Assembly: GCF_000425545.1 (NCBI RefSeq)
Contig: NZ_AUDQ01000008.1
Span: 62,001-126,000 of the forward strand
Length of the DNA: 64,000 nt
Reading direction: 5' to 3'
From: Sporosarcina ureae DSM 2281
GTDB lineage: Bacteria > Bacillota > Bacilli > Bacillales_A > Planococcaceae
Shown: one piece after another, positions 1 to 8,337 of the stretch
How the letters are laid out: each line of letters begins with the position of its first letter
Position numbering within the stretch: position 1 is the stretch's first letter
Made by a program: the position numbers and the translations under genes
Notes under the pieces: model-generated
What the model was told of the DNA's origin: nothing
The model's database searches: none
Seen by the model: only the letters and a program-made list of their open reading frames with translations

Positions 1-101
1 CGTCACGTAAAGCATTCCTGATCGTCCCTATCGTAGGCGCCTTCCTCATAGACGTCGTCTCGATGCCGATCATCATCACTACGATTAATATATTTAATTG
101 A
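1..101 (+). CDS. C-terminal end of a membrane protein, possibly a GltS-type sodium/glutamate symporter (partial)
   Basis: The frame beginning at base 3 is open from the window edge to a TGA at 99-101. It encodes about 32 residues, mostly hydrophobic, with a PIVGAFLIDVV stretch and a short polar end. That layout resembles the last membrane segment of ESS-family sodium:glutamate symporters, but so little is visible that the family is a guess. The gene is truncated by the window start. Its likely terminator is the hairpin at 593-621, which would put the repeat elements at 153-559 inside its 3' untranslated region. Confidence 0.4.
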   Translation, partial: SRKAFLIVPIVGAFLIDVVSMPIIITTINIFN

Positions 102-152
102 TGGTCGTAAATTAAACGCTTTAAAAATGTAAGCTAATTAGTGAGTGCGTGG

Positions 153-283
153 GGATTGAAGCTCCAGTTGGGGGACGCTTTCCCATGGGCTCGGCTTGAG
201 CCGCTTCCTGCGCTTCGCTTCGTCCAGGGTCTCAAGGCTCTCGCTGATCCATCGGGAGTCGCCCGCAACTTCCGCTTCAATCC
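153..283 (+). repeat. Intergenic hairpin repeat, A-type, copy 1
   Basis: This 131-bp non-coding element is bounded by the inverted ends GGATTGAAGC (153-162) and GCTTCAATCC (274-283). Inside the left arm is a core, GACGCTTTCC followed by ATGGG, that recurs in the other members of the family. The interior is GC-rich compared with the AT-rich flanks. It should fold into one long imperfect hairpin. It forms the left half of a composite unit whose right half is the B-type element at 430-559. No convincing start and ribosome binding site were seen in it. Confidence 0.8.
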
Positions 284-429
284 TACTTACCGAGTGTAGG
301 CACTTACTTCCCTCATTGTAGGTAGTGTGTGAACTATTGTTGTATTTCAACTTATTAAAGTTAAAGTACAGAACCAGTTACAACACTAATTTCACTGACT
401 TCAATAAGTATCACCTACTCTGATTGTAA

Positions 430-559
430 GGGATTGGCGCGTAGGAGGGGCGACTCCCAGAGGATCAGCTCGACAGGTGAGACAACCAAAAGGGAGCTCG
501 CGACCTGGTTGGCTCACCGCGAGCCCTCAGGAAAGCGTCCCCTCCGTAGCGCCAATCCC
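430..559 (+). repeat. Intergenic hairpin repeat, B-type, copy 1
   Basis: This 130-bp element is bounded by GGGATTGGCG (430-439) and CGCCAATCCC (550-559). Read from its right end it carries GACGCTTTCC followed by TGAGGG, the same core as the A-type element. It shares long identical stretches with the B-type copy at 4299-4415, for example GTAGGAGGGGCGACTCCCAG (441-460 region). The linker to the A-type copy, about 284-429, is AT-rich and also similar to the linker at 4146-4298. Confidence 0.8.
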
Positions 560-592
560 AACCCCAACAGCAATTAACTCTACACCATTTCC

Positions 593-621
593 AAGAACCG
601 AAACTCTCGGTTCTTTTTTTT
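593..621 (+). terminator. Rho-independent terminator upstream of pepT
   Basis: A perfect 9-bp stem (AAGAACCGA at 593-601 and TCGGTTCTT at 607-615) with a 5-nt loop runs into a T tract. It probably ends the transcript of the gene cut by the left window edge, after the two repeats, and insulates pepT. Confidence 0.85.
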
Positions 622-698
622 ATTCGTTTTAAGCGAAATATTCACACACCTCTGTTAAAATGAAAACATTAATTCGTATCTGGAGAGGAGCCTGCTAT

Positions 699-1925
699 TT
701 GAAAGAAGAACTGATTGAACGACTCATCCGCTATGCTAAAATCGACACACAATCTGACGCTGCTTCGGACACGACACCGTCCACCGCAAAACAATGGGAC
801 CTGCTGCGTGTGCTCGAAAATGAAATGGCCGACATCGGTCTCGAAGAAATCACGGTGGACGAAAACGGCTACCTATTCGGCACATTACCGGCTAACACCG
901 ACAAACAACTGCCAACAGTCGGCTTCCTAGCACACGTCGACACAGCGACTGACTACACGGGGACAAACGTCAACCCAAAGCGCATCGACAACTATGACGG
1001 TAAAGACATTTCATTGAATGAAACAACCCTCATGAGCGTACAAGCTTTTCCTGAGCTCAACAACTACATTGGCCACACGTTAATTACGACGGACGGGACA
1101 ACTTTACTTGGTGCTGATGATAAAGCCGGGATCGCGGAAATCATGACAGCTATGCATTATTTAATTGAGCACCCCGAAATCAAACACGGCAAAGTACGTG
1201 TCGGCTTCACACCTGACGAAGAAATCGGACGCGGCCCTCATAAGTTCGACGTAGAACGTTTCGGTGCAGATTTCGCCTATACAATGGATGGTGGACCGCT
1301 TGGAGAACTTCAGTATGAAAGCTTCAATGCTGCGGGCGCAGAAGTAACGTTTAATGGAACGAATGTGCATCCGGGAACTGCAAAAGATAAAATGGTCAAC
1401 TCCCTATTGATCGCGGCAGAGTTCCATCAAGCCATGCCGGAACATGATATCCCGCAGGAAACAGAGAACTATGAAGGCTTTATTCATTTAATGGAAGCAA
1501 ATGGTTCTGTAGAAAAAACTACCTATCAATATATTATTCGTGACTTTGACAAGAATTCTTTTGAAGCTCGCAAACAACTCTTACAAGATACCGCTACACG
1601 CCTTCAAGAGAAGCATGGTGAACATGCAGTGGAGCTGATAGTAACGGATCAATACTTCAATATGGGCGAGAAGATTAAGCCTGTCATGGAAATCGTCGAC
1701 GTAATGGCAGACGTCTACCGTAGTCTCGATATCGAACCGAAAATCGCACCGATTCGTGGTGGTACAGATGGTTCACAACTTTCCTATATGGGAATGCCAA
1801 CGCCAAACATCTTCACAGGCGGTGAAAATTACCACGGTAAATACGAATTTATCTCAGCAGACAATATGGTGAAAGCTACACAAGTCATTATCGAAGTGCT
1901 GAAGCTCCAAGAACAGCGAGGTTAA
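699..1925 (+). CDS. pepT: Peptidase T (tripeptide aminopeptidase)
   Basis: Cytoplasmic M20-family zinc aminopeptidase that releases the N-terminal residue of tripeptides. The TTG at 699 is chosen because GGAGAGGAG lies 8-16 bases before it. The product then has 408 residues starting [20 protein letters not shown], close to the usual PepT length of about 410. An in-frame ATG at 660 has no comparable ribosome binding site. Metal-site motifs are visible: AHVDTATD (His near residue 79), [24 protein letters not shown], and a C-terminal ENYHGKYEF. The gene is followed 4 bp later by a DMT exporter and is probably co-transcribed with it. Confidence 0.95.
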   Translation: MKEELIERLIRYAKIDTQSDAASDTTPSTAKQWDLLRVLENEMADIGLEEITVDENGYLFGTLPANTDKQLPTVGFLAHVDTATDYTGTNVNPKRIDNYDGKDISLNETTLMSVQAFPELNNYIGHTLITTDGTTLLGADDKAGIAEIMTAMHYLIEHPEIKHGKVRVGFTPDEEIGRGPHKFDVERFGADFAYTMDGGPLGELQYESFNAAGAEVTFNGTNVHPGTAKDKMVNSLLIAAEFHQAMPEHDIPQETENYEGFIHLMEANGSVEKTTYQYIIRDFDKNSFEARKQLLQDTATRLQEKHGEHAVELIVTDQYFNMGEKIKPVMEIVDVMADVYRSLDIEPKIAPIRGGTDGSQLSYMGMPTPNIFTGGENYHGKYEFISADNMVKATQVIIEVLKLQEQRG

Positions 1926-1929
1926 GTGT

Positions 1930-2883
1930 ATGAAGGCTATTGGAATTGGCATATTATCCGCCCTCTTTTTTGCGGTTACTTTTGTGCTAAACCGATCGAT
2001 GGAACTAGATGGCGGCAGCTGGATGTGGAGTGCATCATTGCGTTATTTCTTCATGGTGCCCTTCCTAGTGGTCATCGTAGCCATGCGCGGCGGCTTGCCT
2101 GGCGTAAAACGAGAGATGACTGCGGCACCTTGGCCCTTTTTCATCTGGAGTTTCGTAGCTTTCGTCCTGTTTTATGGTCCGCTGACGTTTTCAGCCGGCT
2201 ATAGTCCGGGATGGCTCGTTGCGGGAACATGGCAGATGACGATCGTCGCTGGTGTGTTGCTAGCACCCTTCTTCACGTTCCAAGCCAAGACGGAGAATGG
2301 TGAAACACGCACGATCCGTCACCGCATTCCTACAGCATCATTGGTCATTTCACTGGTCATCTTAGTCGGTGTTGTGCTGATCCAGATTCCACATGCAGGA
2401 AGCGTATCGACGAAAACGATTCTCCTGGGTACCTTGCCGCTTGTCATTGCTGCGTTCTCCTACCCGCTCGGCAATCGAAAAATGATGAATCTACTAGGTG
2501 GACGGCTCGATATGTTCCAGCGTGTACTGGCGATGACACTGATGACGATACCTATTTGGTTACTGCTAGCGGTCTATGCAGCGGCAACTGTCGGCTTGCC
2601 TTCTATGAGCCAAGTCGTGCAGTCATTAATTGTCTCAGTCAGTTCAGGCGTGATCGCTACTTCATTATTCTTCATGGCGACGGATATGGTGCAACACGAT
2701 CAAGGGAAACTGGCGGCTGTCGAGGCTACGCAGTCCGTTGAATTAATTTTCGCCATGCTTGGTGAGATGCTATTGCTTAGCTTGCCATTACCGGGCGCTC
2801 TTTCATTAGTCGGCGTGCTGGTAATTATCGGAGGCATGTCGTTGCATAGTTATCAAACTTCATTGGTCGCAAAGAAAACATAG
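1930..2883 (+). CDS. DMT-superfamily (EmrE-like) multidrug efflux transporter
   Basis: 317-residue integral membrane protein with about ten hydrophobic segments. It opens with a short amphipathic start and the FAVTFVLNRSMELDGGSWMWSASLRYF region typical of the long 'multidrug resistance efflux transporter' branch of the drug/metabolite transporter superfamily. The C-terminal half shows a second repeat around SSGVIATSLFFMATDMVQ. The substrate cannot be told from the sequence. It starts 4 bp after the pepT stop, so translation is likely coupled, and the shared transcript ends at the hairpin at 2884-2933. Confidence 0.85.
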   Translation: MKAIGIGILSALFFAVTFVLNRSMELDGGSWMWSASLRYFFMVPFLVVIVAMRGGLPGVKREMTAAPWPFFIWSFVAFVLFYGPLTFSAGYSPGWLVAGTWQMTIVAGVLLAPFFTFQAKTENGETRTIRHRIPTASLVISLVILVGVVLIQIPHAGSVSTKTILLGTLPLVIAAFSYPLGNRKMMNLLGGRLDMFQRVLAMTLMTIPIWLLLAVYAAATVGLPSMSQVVQSLIVSVSSGVIATSLFFMATDMVQHDQGKLAAVEATQSVELIFAMLGEMLLLSLPLPGALSLVGVLVIIGGMSLHSYQTSLVAKKT

Positions 2884-2933
2884 AAAAGGGTTGGCCAAAA
2901 GTCAGTGGATGACTTGTCGGGCAACCCTTTTTT
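2884..2933. terminator. Bidirectional terminator between convergent transporter genes
   Basis: AAAAGGGTTG (2884-2893) pairs with CAACCCTTTT (2922-2931). A T tract follows on the plus strand and the A tract on the left gives one on the minus strand. It serves both convergent genes. Confidence 0.8.
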
Positions 2934-3838
2934 CAAATTTCATGCTCTTTTACTTGTGAGGGGATACGTTTTTTCAACAGTTGAGGTCTGACCTCTGATA
3001 ATAAAATCGCTATAAAGATAATAAGTGCGCCTAGGAACATGCGGAACGTCAATAATTCATAGGCAAAGGCTACAGCGAAAATCATGCCCCAAACGGATTC
3101 CGTCGATAATATAATGGCCGCTTTCGTTTCTGACAAGTGTTTCTGTCCAACTGTCTGCATCAAGAATGCCAGTGTCGTAGAGAATACAGCTAAGTACAGC
3201 ACCGAGCTTATACCCTTTGGTTCCATGGAAAATGACGTTTCGCCCATTCCGATAACAGTCACGCAACTGATTACGGCGGCGATAGCCATTTGCAATAGCG
3301 TTAGCAAAATAGCGTCTTCTGTTCGGACAAATCGTGCCGTGTAAAAAATATGAAACGCAAACATCACAGCACAACCGAGCGTCAGCATATCGCCAATGTT
3401 AATAGTGGTAGACCACTGCAACGATAAAACCGCCACTCCAATCAATGCCAGTACTGCACCAAATAATTCAAATGTATCCAGCTTCCGTTTATATAAAATG
3501 AATGCGATAAACGGGACCATCACTACATTCACACCGGTTAAAAACGCATTTTTTGAAGGTGTCGTAAACTGCAAGCCTACCGTCTGCAAAGCAAATGCCG
3601 CATACAGCAATACACCAAGCAACGCACCTTTCCACAAAACCGACTTGTCCACCTGGAGTAGACGTTTATGGAAAACGACACTAAGTAGCAGCGCTCCTAT
3701 TGTAAAACGTACGACTAAAATTTGATACGGCGTGTAATATTCCAAAGCGAGCGCGCTCATCACAAAGCCGCTCCCCCAGATGATGGCGGTGATCGTCAAC
3801 CCAATCTCACCTATGTATTTCCTCATGTCCTTCACCAT
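2933..3838 (-). CDS. EamA/DMT-family transporter
   Basis: 301-residue membrane protein with two EamA repeats, each of about five hydrophobic segments. The first repeat carries ITAIIWGSGFVMSALALEYYTPYQILVVRF, a typical EamA opening; the second ends near FRMFLGALIIFIAILLSE, followed by a charged tail. Exports an unknown metabolite. The start is uncertain: the ATG at 3838 has a poor ribosome binding site, while an in-frame ATG at 3826 is preceded by GGTGA at good spacing. It converges on the pepT-DMT pair. Confidence 0.85.
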   Translation of the reverse strand: MVKDMRKYIGEIGLTITAIIWGSGFVMSALALEYYTPYQILVVRFTIGALLLSVVFHKRLLQVDKSVLWKGALLGVLLYAAFALQTVGLQFTTPSKNAFLTGVNVVMVPFIAFILYKRKLDTFELFGAVLALIGVAVLSLQWSTTINIGDMLTLGCAVMFAFHIFYTARFVRTEDAILLTLLQMAIAAVISCVTVIGMGETSFSMEPKGISSVLYLAVFSTTLAFLMQTVGQKHLSETKAAIILSTESVWGMIFAVAFAYELLTFRMFLGALIIFIAILLSEVRPQLLKKRIPSQVKEHEI

Positions 3839-3990
3839 ACTTCCACTAGTCAGTCCTATTATTCTAGCATGTTTTTTGTCAGATAATAGCTGAATTCATA
3901 AAGAAGTCCGACTTTTGCTAATAAAACGTGTCTTTGTGTGTGATTAAATTCTAATGATGATTGCTGTGTAAGTAGGCTAGTATCCACGAA

Positions 3991-4145
3991 GGAATTAAAG
4001 ATCCAGCTAGGCACGCTTTCCGGAGGGCGTGACTCCCTCCATGCGGTCTATACGCTTCTAACACTTCTCTTCCACTCGTAAAAGCCGTCCTTCGCTACGA
4101 CTCTCGCTGGTCCACTCGGAGTCGTCCCAGCTTCTGCTTCAATCC
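3991..4145 (+). repeat. Intergenic hairpin repeat, A-type, copy 2
   Basis: This 155-bp element starts with GGAATTAAAGATCCAGC, a mutated version of the GGATTGAAGCTCCAG end of copy 1. It ends with an intact GCTTCAATCC at 4136-4145. The core GCACGCTTTCC followed by GGAGGG is at about 4011-4027. Together with the B-type copy at 4299-4415 it repeats the organisation of 153-559 in the same orientation. Confidence 0.75.
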
Positions 4146-4298
4146 TACGTTGTTAGCGGGGTTCTATAAGTCACACACTGTAGTGTGCTAATTATTGTTA
4201 AATCTAAACTTGTTTAAATCCAAGTTCAAATTCCTGTGTATCCTGATTACAATCCACATTCAATGCACAACGGAAAGTAGCATCTACTCAGTTTTCAA

Positions 4299-4415
4299 GG
4301 GATTGGCGTGTAGGAGGGGCGACTCCCAGAGGATCAGCCCGACAGGCGAGACAACTAAGAGAGCGCAGCGAACAGTTGGCTCGCCGCGGGCCTTCAGGAA
4401 CGCGTCCCCAATCCC
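4299..4415 (+). repeat. Intergenic hairpin repeat, B-type, copy 2
   Basis: 117-bp element running from GGGATTGGCG (4299-4308) to CCCCAATCCC (4406-4415). Most of its length matches the copy at 430-559, including the GACTCCCAGAGGATCAG stretch and a TCAGGAACGCGTCC core. The right arm has lost roughly ten bases, so the outer stem is shortened. The linker from 4146 to 4298 resembles the linker in the first unit. Confidence 0.8.
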
Positions 4416-4434
4416 TACCCCAACAGCCTTTCCA

Positions 4435-4481
4435 CAGCAAAAAAGAAGTCATCACCAGAAGTCACAAACATCATGACTTCT
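4435..4481 (-). terminator. Terminator of the NitT/TauT-type ABC operon
   Basis: On the minus strand AGAAGTCAT (4473-4481) pairs with ATGACTTCT (4444-4452), followed by a run of T. An internal second copy of AGAAGTCA at 4458-4465 allows an alternative, shorter hairpin. It lies just downstream of the substrate-binding gene and before the repeat pair. Confidence 0.75.
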
Positions 4482-4500
4482 AGGACAACTCCACCAACTA

Positions 4501-5583
4501 TCATTCTTCGTATAACCCAATCTCTTTAATCGCACGCTCGACAAGCGACGGATCAACAGACTTATCGAAGTCGATCTCACCACGTATCGCCCCGTTCGCT
4601 TTGTACATCTCATACTGCTTCTTAATATCGTCGATAAACATCTTGCCGTTCGGATCAAGTCCTGTCACGAACACTCTCTCCCATAACTCGGGATCTTTCA
4701 ACGCCGTATGTTTCACCATGATGTCTATAATCTCTTCTTTACCTTGATCTTTAAAGAACGCATCGTTATAGTCACGCACCCCTTTTAGATAGGCTGCCAT
4801 GAAGCGTAACGACAAATCTTCATTCGCCATGAACTGCGGTGAAGCCAACACCATGGCGATCTGTGATTCAGGCGCATAATCAGTCGCGTCTCCGAAACGT
4901 ACATGAAAACCTTTACTGATACCCTGCGCGATAAGCGGTTCGATATTCAATGCCGCATCAACCGTTCCTGAATCAATCGCTCCAAGCATCGCACCGAAGT
5001 CCGCGATATGCACATACTCCACATCGTCTTCAGTCAAACCGGCATGCTTCAGCATCTCTTCATAGATATACCCATCAATAGAGTTGCGGGACGATACCGC
5101 GATTTTCTTTCCTTTAAAGTCGCTGTACTCCTTGATTTCATCCACCATATGATTGCCGATGACGAAACTGAAATAGGACTTGCCGGGCATATTATGGCCT
5201 TTATCCGCGATAATCCGTACGTCAATTCCTTGAGCGATTGCGTTAAAGAATGATGCAGTGGAAACGCCACCTGCGATATCCACTTCGCCAGCGGCTAGTG
5301 CAGGCAACATATCATCGCTGTTTGCAAAGTCCGCAAAATCTACACGTATATTGTAGTCGTCAAAATAGCCCTTTTCTTTCGCAATATAGAAACCAGCTCC
5401 AGAAGCAGCACCATCTTCTGCTATAAATACCGTCGCTTGTTTTTCAAGCGGTGCCAAATCACCTGACGCCGGCTTGCCGTCATTCGTTACGGGCTTCGCA
5501 ACTTCTTTCGAAGAACATGCCCCCATCATCAATACGACCGATAGTAGGCTGAACAACCCTGCCTTCTTCATCCATTTCCCCAC
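4501..5583 (-). CDS. ABC transporter substrate-binding lipoprotein (NMT1/THI5-like, NitT/TauT family)
   Basis: Extracytoplasmic binding lipoprotein of about 360 residues. A signal peptide with lipobox MMGAC gives the acylated cysteine near residue 23. The mature part has the NMT1-like pattern: GAGFYIAKEKGYFDDYNI, an LAAGEVDIAGGV hinge strand, and IDSGTVDAALNIEPLIAQG. The GTG at 5583 is preferred because AAAGGAG precedes it at 7 bases; longer in-frame starts overlap the ATPase gene. The family takes up nitrogen- or sulfur-containing small molecules or pyrimidine precursors, and I cannot assign one. It is the last gene of a permease-ATPase-binding protein operon. No thiamine riboswitch was seen upstream of the operon. 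Confidence 0.85.
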   Translation of the reverse strand: MGKWMKKAGLFSLLSVVLMMGACSSKEVAKPVTNDGKPASGDLAPLEKQATVFIAEDGAASGAGFYIAKEKGYFDDYNIRVDFADFANSDDMLPALAAGEVDIAGGVSTASFFNAIAQGIDVRIIADKGHNMPGKSYFSFVIGNHMVDEIKEYSDFKGKKIAVSSRNSIDGYIYEEMLKHAGLTEDDVEYVHIADFGAMLGAIDSGTVDAALNIEPLIAQGISKGFHVRFGDATDYAPESQIAMVLASPQFMANEDLSLRFMAAYLKGVRDYNDAFFKDQGKEEIIDIMVKHTALKDPELWERVFVTGLDPNGKMFIDDIKKQYEMYKANGAIRGEIDFDKSVDPSLVERAIKEIGLYEE

Positions 5584-5603
5584 ATCATCTCTCCTTTTAT
5601 CAC

Positions 5604-6383
5604 TTATTCTCTTGATTTCAGTACTTCCTCTTGTAAGTGACGCCATATATCGATGAATTTTGCCGCCATTTCTGGATCTTTCCGGACATCCTCCATCTTT
5701 CTCGGCCTCGGCTTATCAATAATAATTTCTTCAATAATTTTACCCGGTTGGGCTCCCATCAATAGAATCCGATCACTAAGCAACAATGCCTCATCGATAC
5801 TATGTGTAATGAACAACACCGTCTTCTTCGTCTCTGCCCAAATGCTCAATAACTCTTCTTGTAATATAAAGCGGTTCTGTTCATCGAGTGCACCGAACGG
5901 TTCATCCATCAATAAAATTTCAGGATCATTCGCGAAAGCCCTCGCAATACTCACGCGCTGCTTCATTCCGCCAGACAATTCCTTTGGGTATAGCGAAGCA
6001 AACCGTTCTAACCCCGTCTTCTTCAAATAAAAGTCCGTTCGTTCAGTAATGAATGCTTTCGGTAAGTTGCGCATCTTCAACCCAAAGGCTACATTTTCAC
6101 GTACCGTCAGCCACGGTATGACACCACGTTCCTGGAATACCATCGATTGCAACGGCCGGTCGTTCGTTTCTGTCGCAATCGTAAAACTCCCGACACTTGG
6201 CTGTTCCAGTCCAGCTAGAATTCGTAACAGCGTCGTCTTGCCACATCCGCTCGGCCCAACGAGACAAACAAATTCTCCTTCATCTACCGTTAGGGAAATA
6301 TCTTCGAGCGCAATGACACTGCCCTGTTTCTTATAAAAAGCTTTCATTAGCCCATCCACGGTAATCTTCGGCTTCCCCTCCAT
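5604..6383 (-). CDS. ABC transporter ATP-binding protein (SsuB/TauB/ThiZ-like)
   Basis: Cytoplasmic ATPase of the NitT/TauT transporter, 259 residues from the ATG at 6383. That start has GGAGGTG six bases before it. The longer ATG at 6398 overlaps this ribosome binding site. Walker A is GPSGCGKTT, the signature is LSGGMKQR, Walker B is ILLMDEPFGALD, and the switch histidine is in FITHSIDEAL. The C-terminal tail PRPRKMEDVRKDPEMAAKFIDIWRHL is typical of this subfamily. It lies between the permease gene and the binding-protein gene. Confidence 0.92.
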   Translation of the reverse strand: MEGKPKITVDGLMKAFYKKQGSVIALEDISLTVDEGEFVCLVGPSGCGKTTLLRILAGLEQPSVGSFTIATETNDRPLQSMVFQERGVIPWLTVRENVAFGLKMRNLPKAFITERTDFYLKKTGLERFASLYPKELSGGMKQRVSIARAFANDPEILLMDEPFGALDEQNRFILQEELLSIWAETKKTVLFITHSIDEALLLSDRILLMGAQPGKIIEEIIIDKPRPRKMEDVRKDPEMAAKFIDIWRHLQEEVLKSRE

Positions 6384-6388
6384 TTCAT

Positions 6389-7207
6389 TCACCTCCATGG
6401 CAATAATTTATTTTGAAGCGCACGCAAAATAAGTGAGAATAAATAACCGAAAAAGGAGATGAGTATTAATCCCACATACATTTCGGGCAATAAGAAGGCT
6501 TTATAGGACGTCCATATCAAATAACCAATCCCAGAAGTCGCTCCCATCATCTCTGCCGCCACGATCGTCAATAGCGCAATCGCCTGGCCCATCTGAATCC
6601 CCTCGAGCATGACGGGAAGTGCCCCAGGAAGAGCAATTTTAAAGAAGAAATTCCATTGGTTCGTTTGATAGTTATTGGCAACATCCAAATAAATTTTATC
6701 GATATTCAATACACCTGCCGCCGTATTAATGACAACTGGGAAAAACACACTTCCCGCAATCGTCACGACCTTCGACAAATCTCCAATTCCAAATAAAATA
6801 ATGATGATCGGCAATAATGCCAACGTCGGAATCGGCATAAGCGCCATGACAATCGGTTGAACGAAATGTCGGATTGGAGAATATAATCCCATCAATAAAC
6901 CGACAATGATCCCTGGAATGACACCTGCTAAAAATCCGATGAAAATCCGATACAATGAGACACCAACATGTTTCGCCATCACGCCGCTCATAACCATGTC
7001 ATAAAAGGTTTGCACAATCGTACTGGGCGGCGGGAAAAAGCGAATATCCAAGATACCTGTTCTCGACATCACTTCCCATAGCACCAGCAGGAATAACGGT
7101 GACACAATCGTCAGCAATTGCTTGCCGTGATCTTTACGTTGCCGCAACTTCCATTCCCTTTGCTCCACCTCAAATGATTCATTGCGAGCCAATTCTGAAG
7201 TCTTCAC
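6389..7207 (-). CDS. ABC transporter permease (NitT/TauT family)
   Basis: 272-residue inner-membrane permease, first gene of the operon, with about six hydrophobic segments. After a charged N-terminus of about 30 residues, the first segment is LLTIVSPLFLLVLWEVMSR. The binding-protein-dependent permease loop is replaced by the family form around DIRFFPPPSTIVQTF and the cytoplasmic ATPase-coupling region near DVANNYQTNQWNFFFKIALPGALPVMLEGIQMG. It starts with GTG at 7207, preceded by GAGGTGG. It is divergent from the FhuF-like gene, with 107 bp between them for both promoters. Confidence 0.9.
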   Translation of the reverse strand: MKTSELARNESFEVEQREWKLRQRKDHGKQLLTIVSPLFLLVLWEVMSRTGILDIRFFPPPSTIVQTFYDMVMSGVMAKHVGVSLYRIFIGFLAGVIPGIIVGLLMGLYSPIRHFVQPIVMALMPIPTLALLPIIIILFGIGDLSKVVTIAGSVFFPVVINTAAGVLNIDKIYLDVANNYQTNQWNFFFKIALPGALPVMLEGIQMGQAIALLTIVAAEMMGATSGIGYLIWTSYKAFLLPEMYVGLILISFFGYLFSLILRALQNKLLPWR

Positions 7208-7279
7208 TCTTCACCACCTCTTCACTGCCTATTGTATGTAAAGGCCTAGTAAACTGGTTGGGCAGGCGTCATGTTCGGG

Positions 7280-7308
7280 TTGTTTCCGCAAAGTAGTTTG
7301 ATTATACT
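7280..7308 (+). promoter_or_regulatory. SigA-type promoter of a probably leaderless fhuF-like mRNA
   Basis: A TTGTTT -35 box (7280-7285) and a TATACT -10 box (7303-7308) are separated by 17 bases. The ATG at 7315 begins only 7 bases after the -10 box, where transcription normally starts. No ribosome binding site is present. Confidence 0.6.
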
Positions 7309-7314
7309 GAAGCT

Positions 7315-8022
7315 ATGACTACACTTACACCAGACCAAATCAGAGAATTGAATAGTTACAGTGTCTACCTGGAACAGCCCACACATCCCGTATTCACACT
7401 AGCGGACGTATTGGATTTCTCAAAAGTACAGAGTATCGTCCAAGTCGCCCAGACTGTCAGCCAAAGTCCGAATGAAGTCGTCGCAACTTCGTTCTTCGTA
7501 CGTCGACTCGGTATGTTTTTTGCCATGCAGCTTTATAATTTAGCTGCATACGACGAAATGTGGAACGGATTGGCGGAAGATCTACAGTTCGGTGCACGAG
7601 AGGAGTTCGGCAATAAAACGATTAGCCTATTTGTAGATAGTGCAGATTGGGAGATGATCGATGACGAAGACCGGCAAGCACATATTAAACGGGTGCTGGA
7701 CGATGCACATGCAGTGATTACATCATTGCGTAGCGTGGTACCCATATCTCCTCTTACCTTATGGGAAAACATCTTTGGCTTCTGGCTCTGGCAATATCAT
7801 GTACTATTGTCTGACCCAGGATCGGAAATGGAAGCAAGAGAAGATTTAGAGAAACTAAAAAACGATACCACATGGACGGGTATCGCGGATCACTCACGTT
7901 TCGCAAACTATTTAAACGGTTCCGAACCATCCGCTTTATTGAATACCACCGTTCGCAAAACTTGCTGTTTCTCTAAAGACGTACCCGGATTGATGCGTTG
8001 CGGTTTTTGTCCATTACCATAA
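7315..8022 (+). CDS. FhuF-like ferric-siderophore reductase
   Basis: 235-residue cytoplasmic protein. Its C-terminus has the FhuF [2Fe-2S] cysteine pattern, C-C-x10-C-x2-C, at Cys217, Cys218, Cys229 and Cys232 (RKTCC...MRCGFC). The body, with ATSFFVRRLGMFFAMQLYNLAAY and the SPLTLWENIFGFWLWQYHVL helix, fits the helical FhuF fold. FhuF proteins reduce ferric iron in siderophores after import. No siderophore transporter is adjacent; the divergent ABC transporter is of another class. No clear Fur box was found. The start at 7315 appears leaderless, and no other start with a ribosome binding site exists nearby. Confidence 0.8.
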   Translation: MTTLTPDQIRELNSYSVYLEQPTHPVFTLADVLDFSKVQSIVQVAQTVSQSPNEVVATSFFVRRLGMFFAMQLYNLAAYDEMWNGLAEDLQFGAREEFGNKTISLFVDSADWEMIDDEDRQAHIKRVLDDAHAVITSLRSVVPISPLTLWENIFGFWLWQYHVLLSDPGSEMEAREDLEKLKNDTTWTGIADHSRFANYLNGSEPSALLNTTVRKTCCFSKDVPGLMRCGFCPLP

Positions 8023-8060
8023 AAAACAGGCTTTCGCTCATTATGCGAAGGCCTGTTTTT
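8023..8060 (+). terminator. Terminator after the fhuF-like gene
   Basis: AAAACAGGC-TTTCGC pairs with GCGAAG-GCCTGTTTTT across a short loop, followed by T residues. The reverse strand also has a T tract, so it can serve the convergent small membrane-protein gene. Confidence 0.85.
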
Positions 8061-8337
8061 AACGTTTGCGATAAGCATGAAAGGATTGTTTTGTCGAGTA
8101 GATAACCCCCATTGCCGCACCACTATAAAAAAATCCCATGAATATTCCGGCAGACAAGTTCTTTGGATGACTGATGAATATGGATAGAGCGAGCGCAACT
8201 ACTGTGGCCACTGTTGAAAGCCAACTAAGCGGCAATTTTAAAAACCATTTGGCGATCAATACCACGACCAAAACAATTGGAACACCCCATATGGCGTCCC
8301 ATACATTGGTATGAATAACCGGAAATTCCGTCAGCAT
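8059..8337 (-). CDS. Small membrane protein of unknown function
   Basis: 92-residue protein with three hydrophobic segments (IWGVPIVLVVVLIAKWF, LSTVATVVALALSIFI, and AGIFMGFFYSGAAMGVIY) and a basic C-terminus (SFHAYRKR). I do not recognise the family. The ATG at 8337 is preceded by AGGGTG at about 9 bases. It lies between the convergent fhuF-like gene and the AI-2E-family transporter on the same strand. The ordinary codon pattern and ribosome binding site suggest it is real. Confidence 0.6.
   Translation of the reverse strand: MLTEFPVIHTNVWDAIWGVPIVLVVVLIAKWFLKLPLSWLSTVATVVALALSIFISHPKNLSAGIFMGFFYSGAAMGVIYSTKQSFHAYRKR

Noticed and set aside
138..350. 70-residue minus-strand open frame inside the first A-type repeat
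   Set aside because: It overlaps the hairpin repeat, has no ribosome binding site, and its composition follows the repeat rather than a protein.
4195..4476. 93-residue plus-strand open frame across the linker and B-type repeat
   Set aside because: It runs through repeat DNA, is low in recognisable structure, and a similar frame is not kept in the copy at 284-559.
7208..7314. TPP or other riboswitch before the NitT/TauT-type operon
   Set aside because: Only 107 bp are available, shared with a divergent promoter, and no thi-box motifs are seen.
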